Assembly (NCBI GenBank): GCA_017936205.1
Contig: JAGBGB010000272.1
Location: 1 to 6,641 of the forward strand
Length of the DNA stretch: 6,641 nt
Origin: Oscillospiraceae bacterium
GTDB lineage: Bacteria; Bacillota; Clostridia; Oscillospirales; Oscillospiraceae
Direction of reading: 5' to 3'
Part shown: positions 6,608-6,641 of the stretch, one piece after another
How the letters are laid out: the number at the start of each line of letters is the position of its first letter
Numbering within the stretch: the first letter of the stretch is position 1
The notes under the pieces: generated by a model
Told to the model about the DNA's origin: nothing
Database searches by the model: none
The model's input: only the letters and a program-made list of their open reading frames with translations
Program-made: the position numbers and the translations under genes

Positions 6608-6641
6608 CAAAATATAGTCTCAACCAACGACAGCAACTAAA

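Noticed and set aside
6579..6641. Twenty-codon minus-strand open frame entering from the right edge and ending at TAA 6579-6581
   Set aside because: It could be the tail of an upstream gene, but 20 codons with no recognisable motif are too few to support a call.

Overview
The window is filled by one very large gene on the minus strand. Its reading frame runs from 6457 down to 35 and encodes 2140 residues. About 150 bases of upstream DNA lie at the right edge and 34 bases of downstream DNA at the left edge. No other gene can be supported. The plus-strand open frames are shadows of this gene. The moderate-GC codon use, the strong AAAAGGAGG ribosome site, the sigma-A type promoter, the Gram-positive style signal peptide and the GLUG and Cys-rich modules together suggest a gut-type Clostridia (Firmicutes), possibly of the Oscillospiraceae group. 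The taxonomic guess is an inference from style and not from a marker gene.

In protein order the layout is as follows. Residues 1-30 are a Sec signal peptide. Residues about 55-634 form a heparinase II/III-like polysaccharide lyase, with a helical toroid followed by a beta-sandwich. Residues about 636-668 are a linker. Four tandem blocks of about 280 residues (starting at 669, 949, 1231 and 1510) each carry a conserved entry segment, three GLUG-type units plus a fourth degenerate one, and a closing segment ending in (G)YP-V/I-L. Residues 1781-1821 form a small His/Cys motif that looks zinc-binding. Two diverged copies of an unnamed C-terminal module follow at about 1839-1970 and 2018-2140.

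The likely reading is a secreted, probably surface-held enzyme. A uronic-acid polysaccharide lyase sits at the outer end of a long, probably beta-helical GLUG stalk, and the duplicated C-terminal module is a candidate attachment or carbohydrate-binding part. The substrate cannot be read from the sequence. No transporter, regulator or other carbohydrate-utilisation gene is visible in the window. A good promoter sits directly upstream, so the gene is probably transcribed from its own start, and its predicted transcription start argues against the most upstream ATG.
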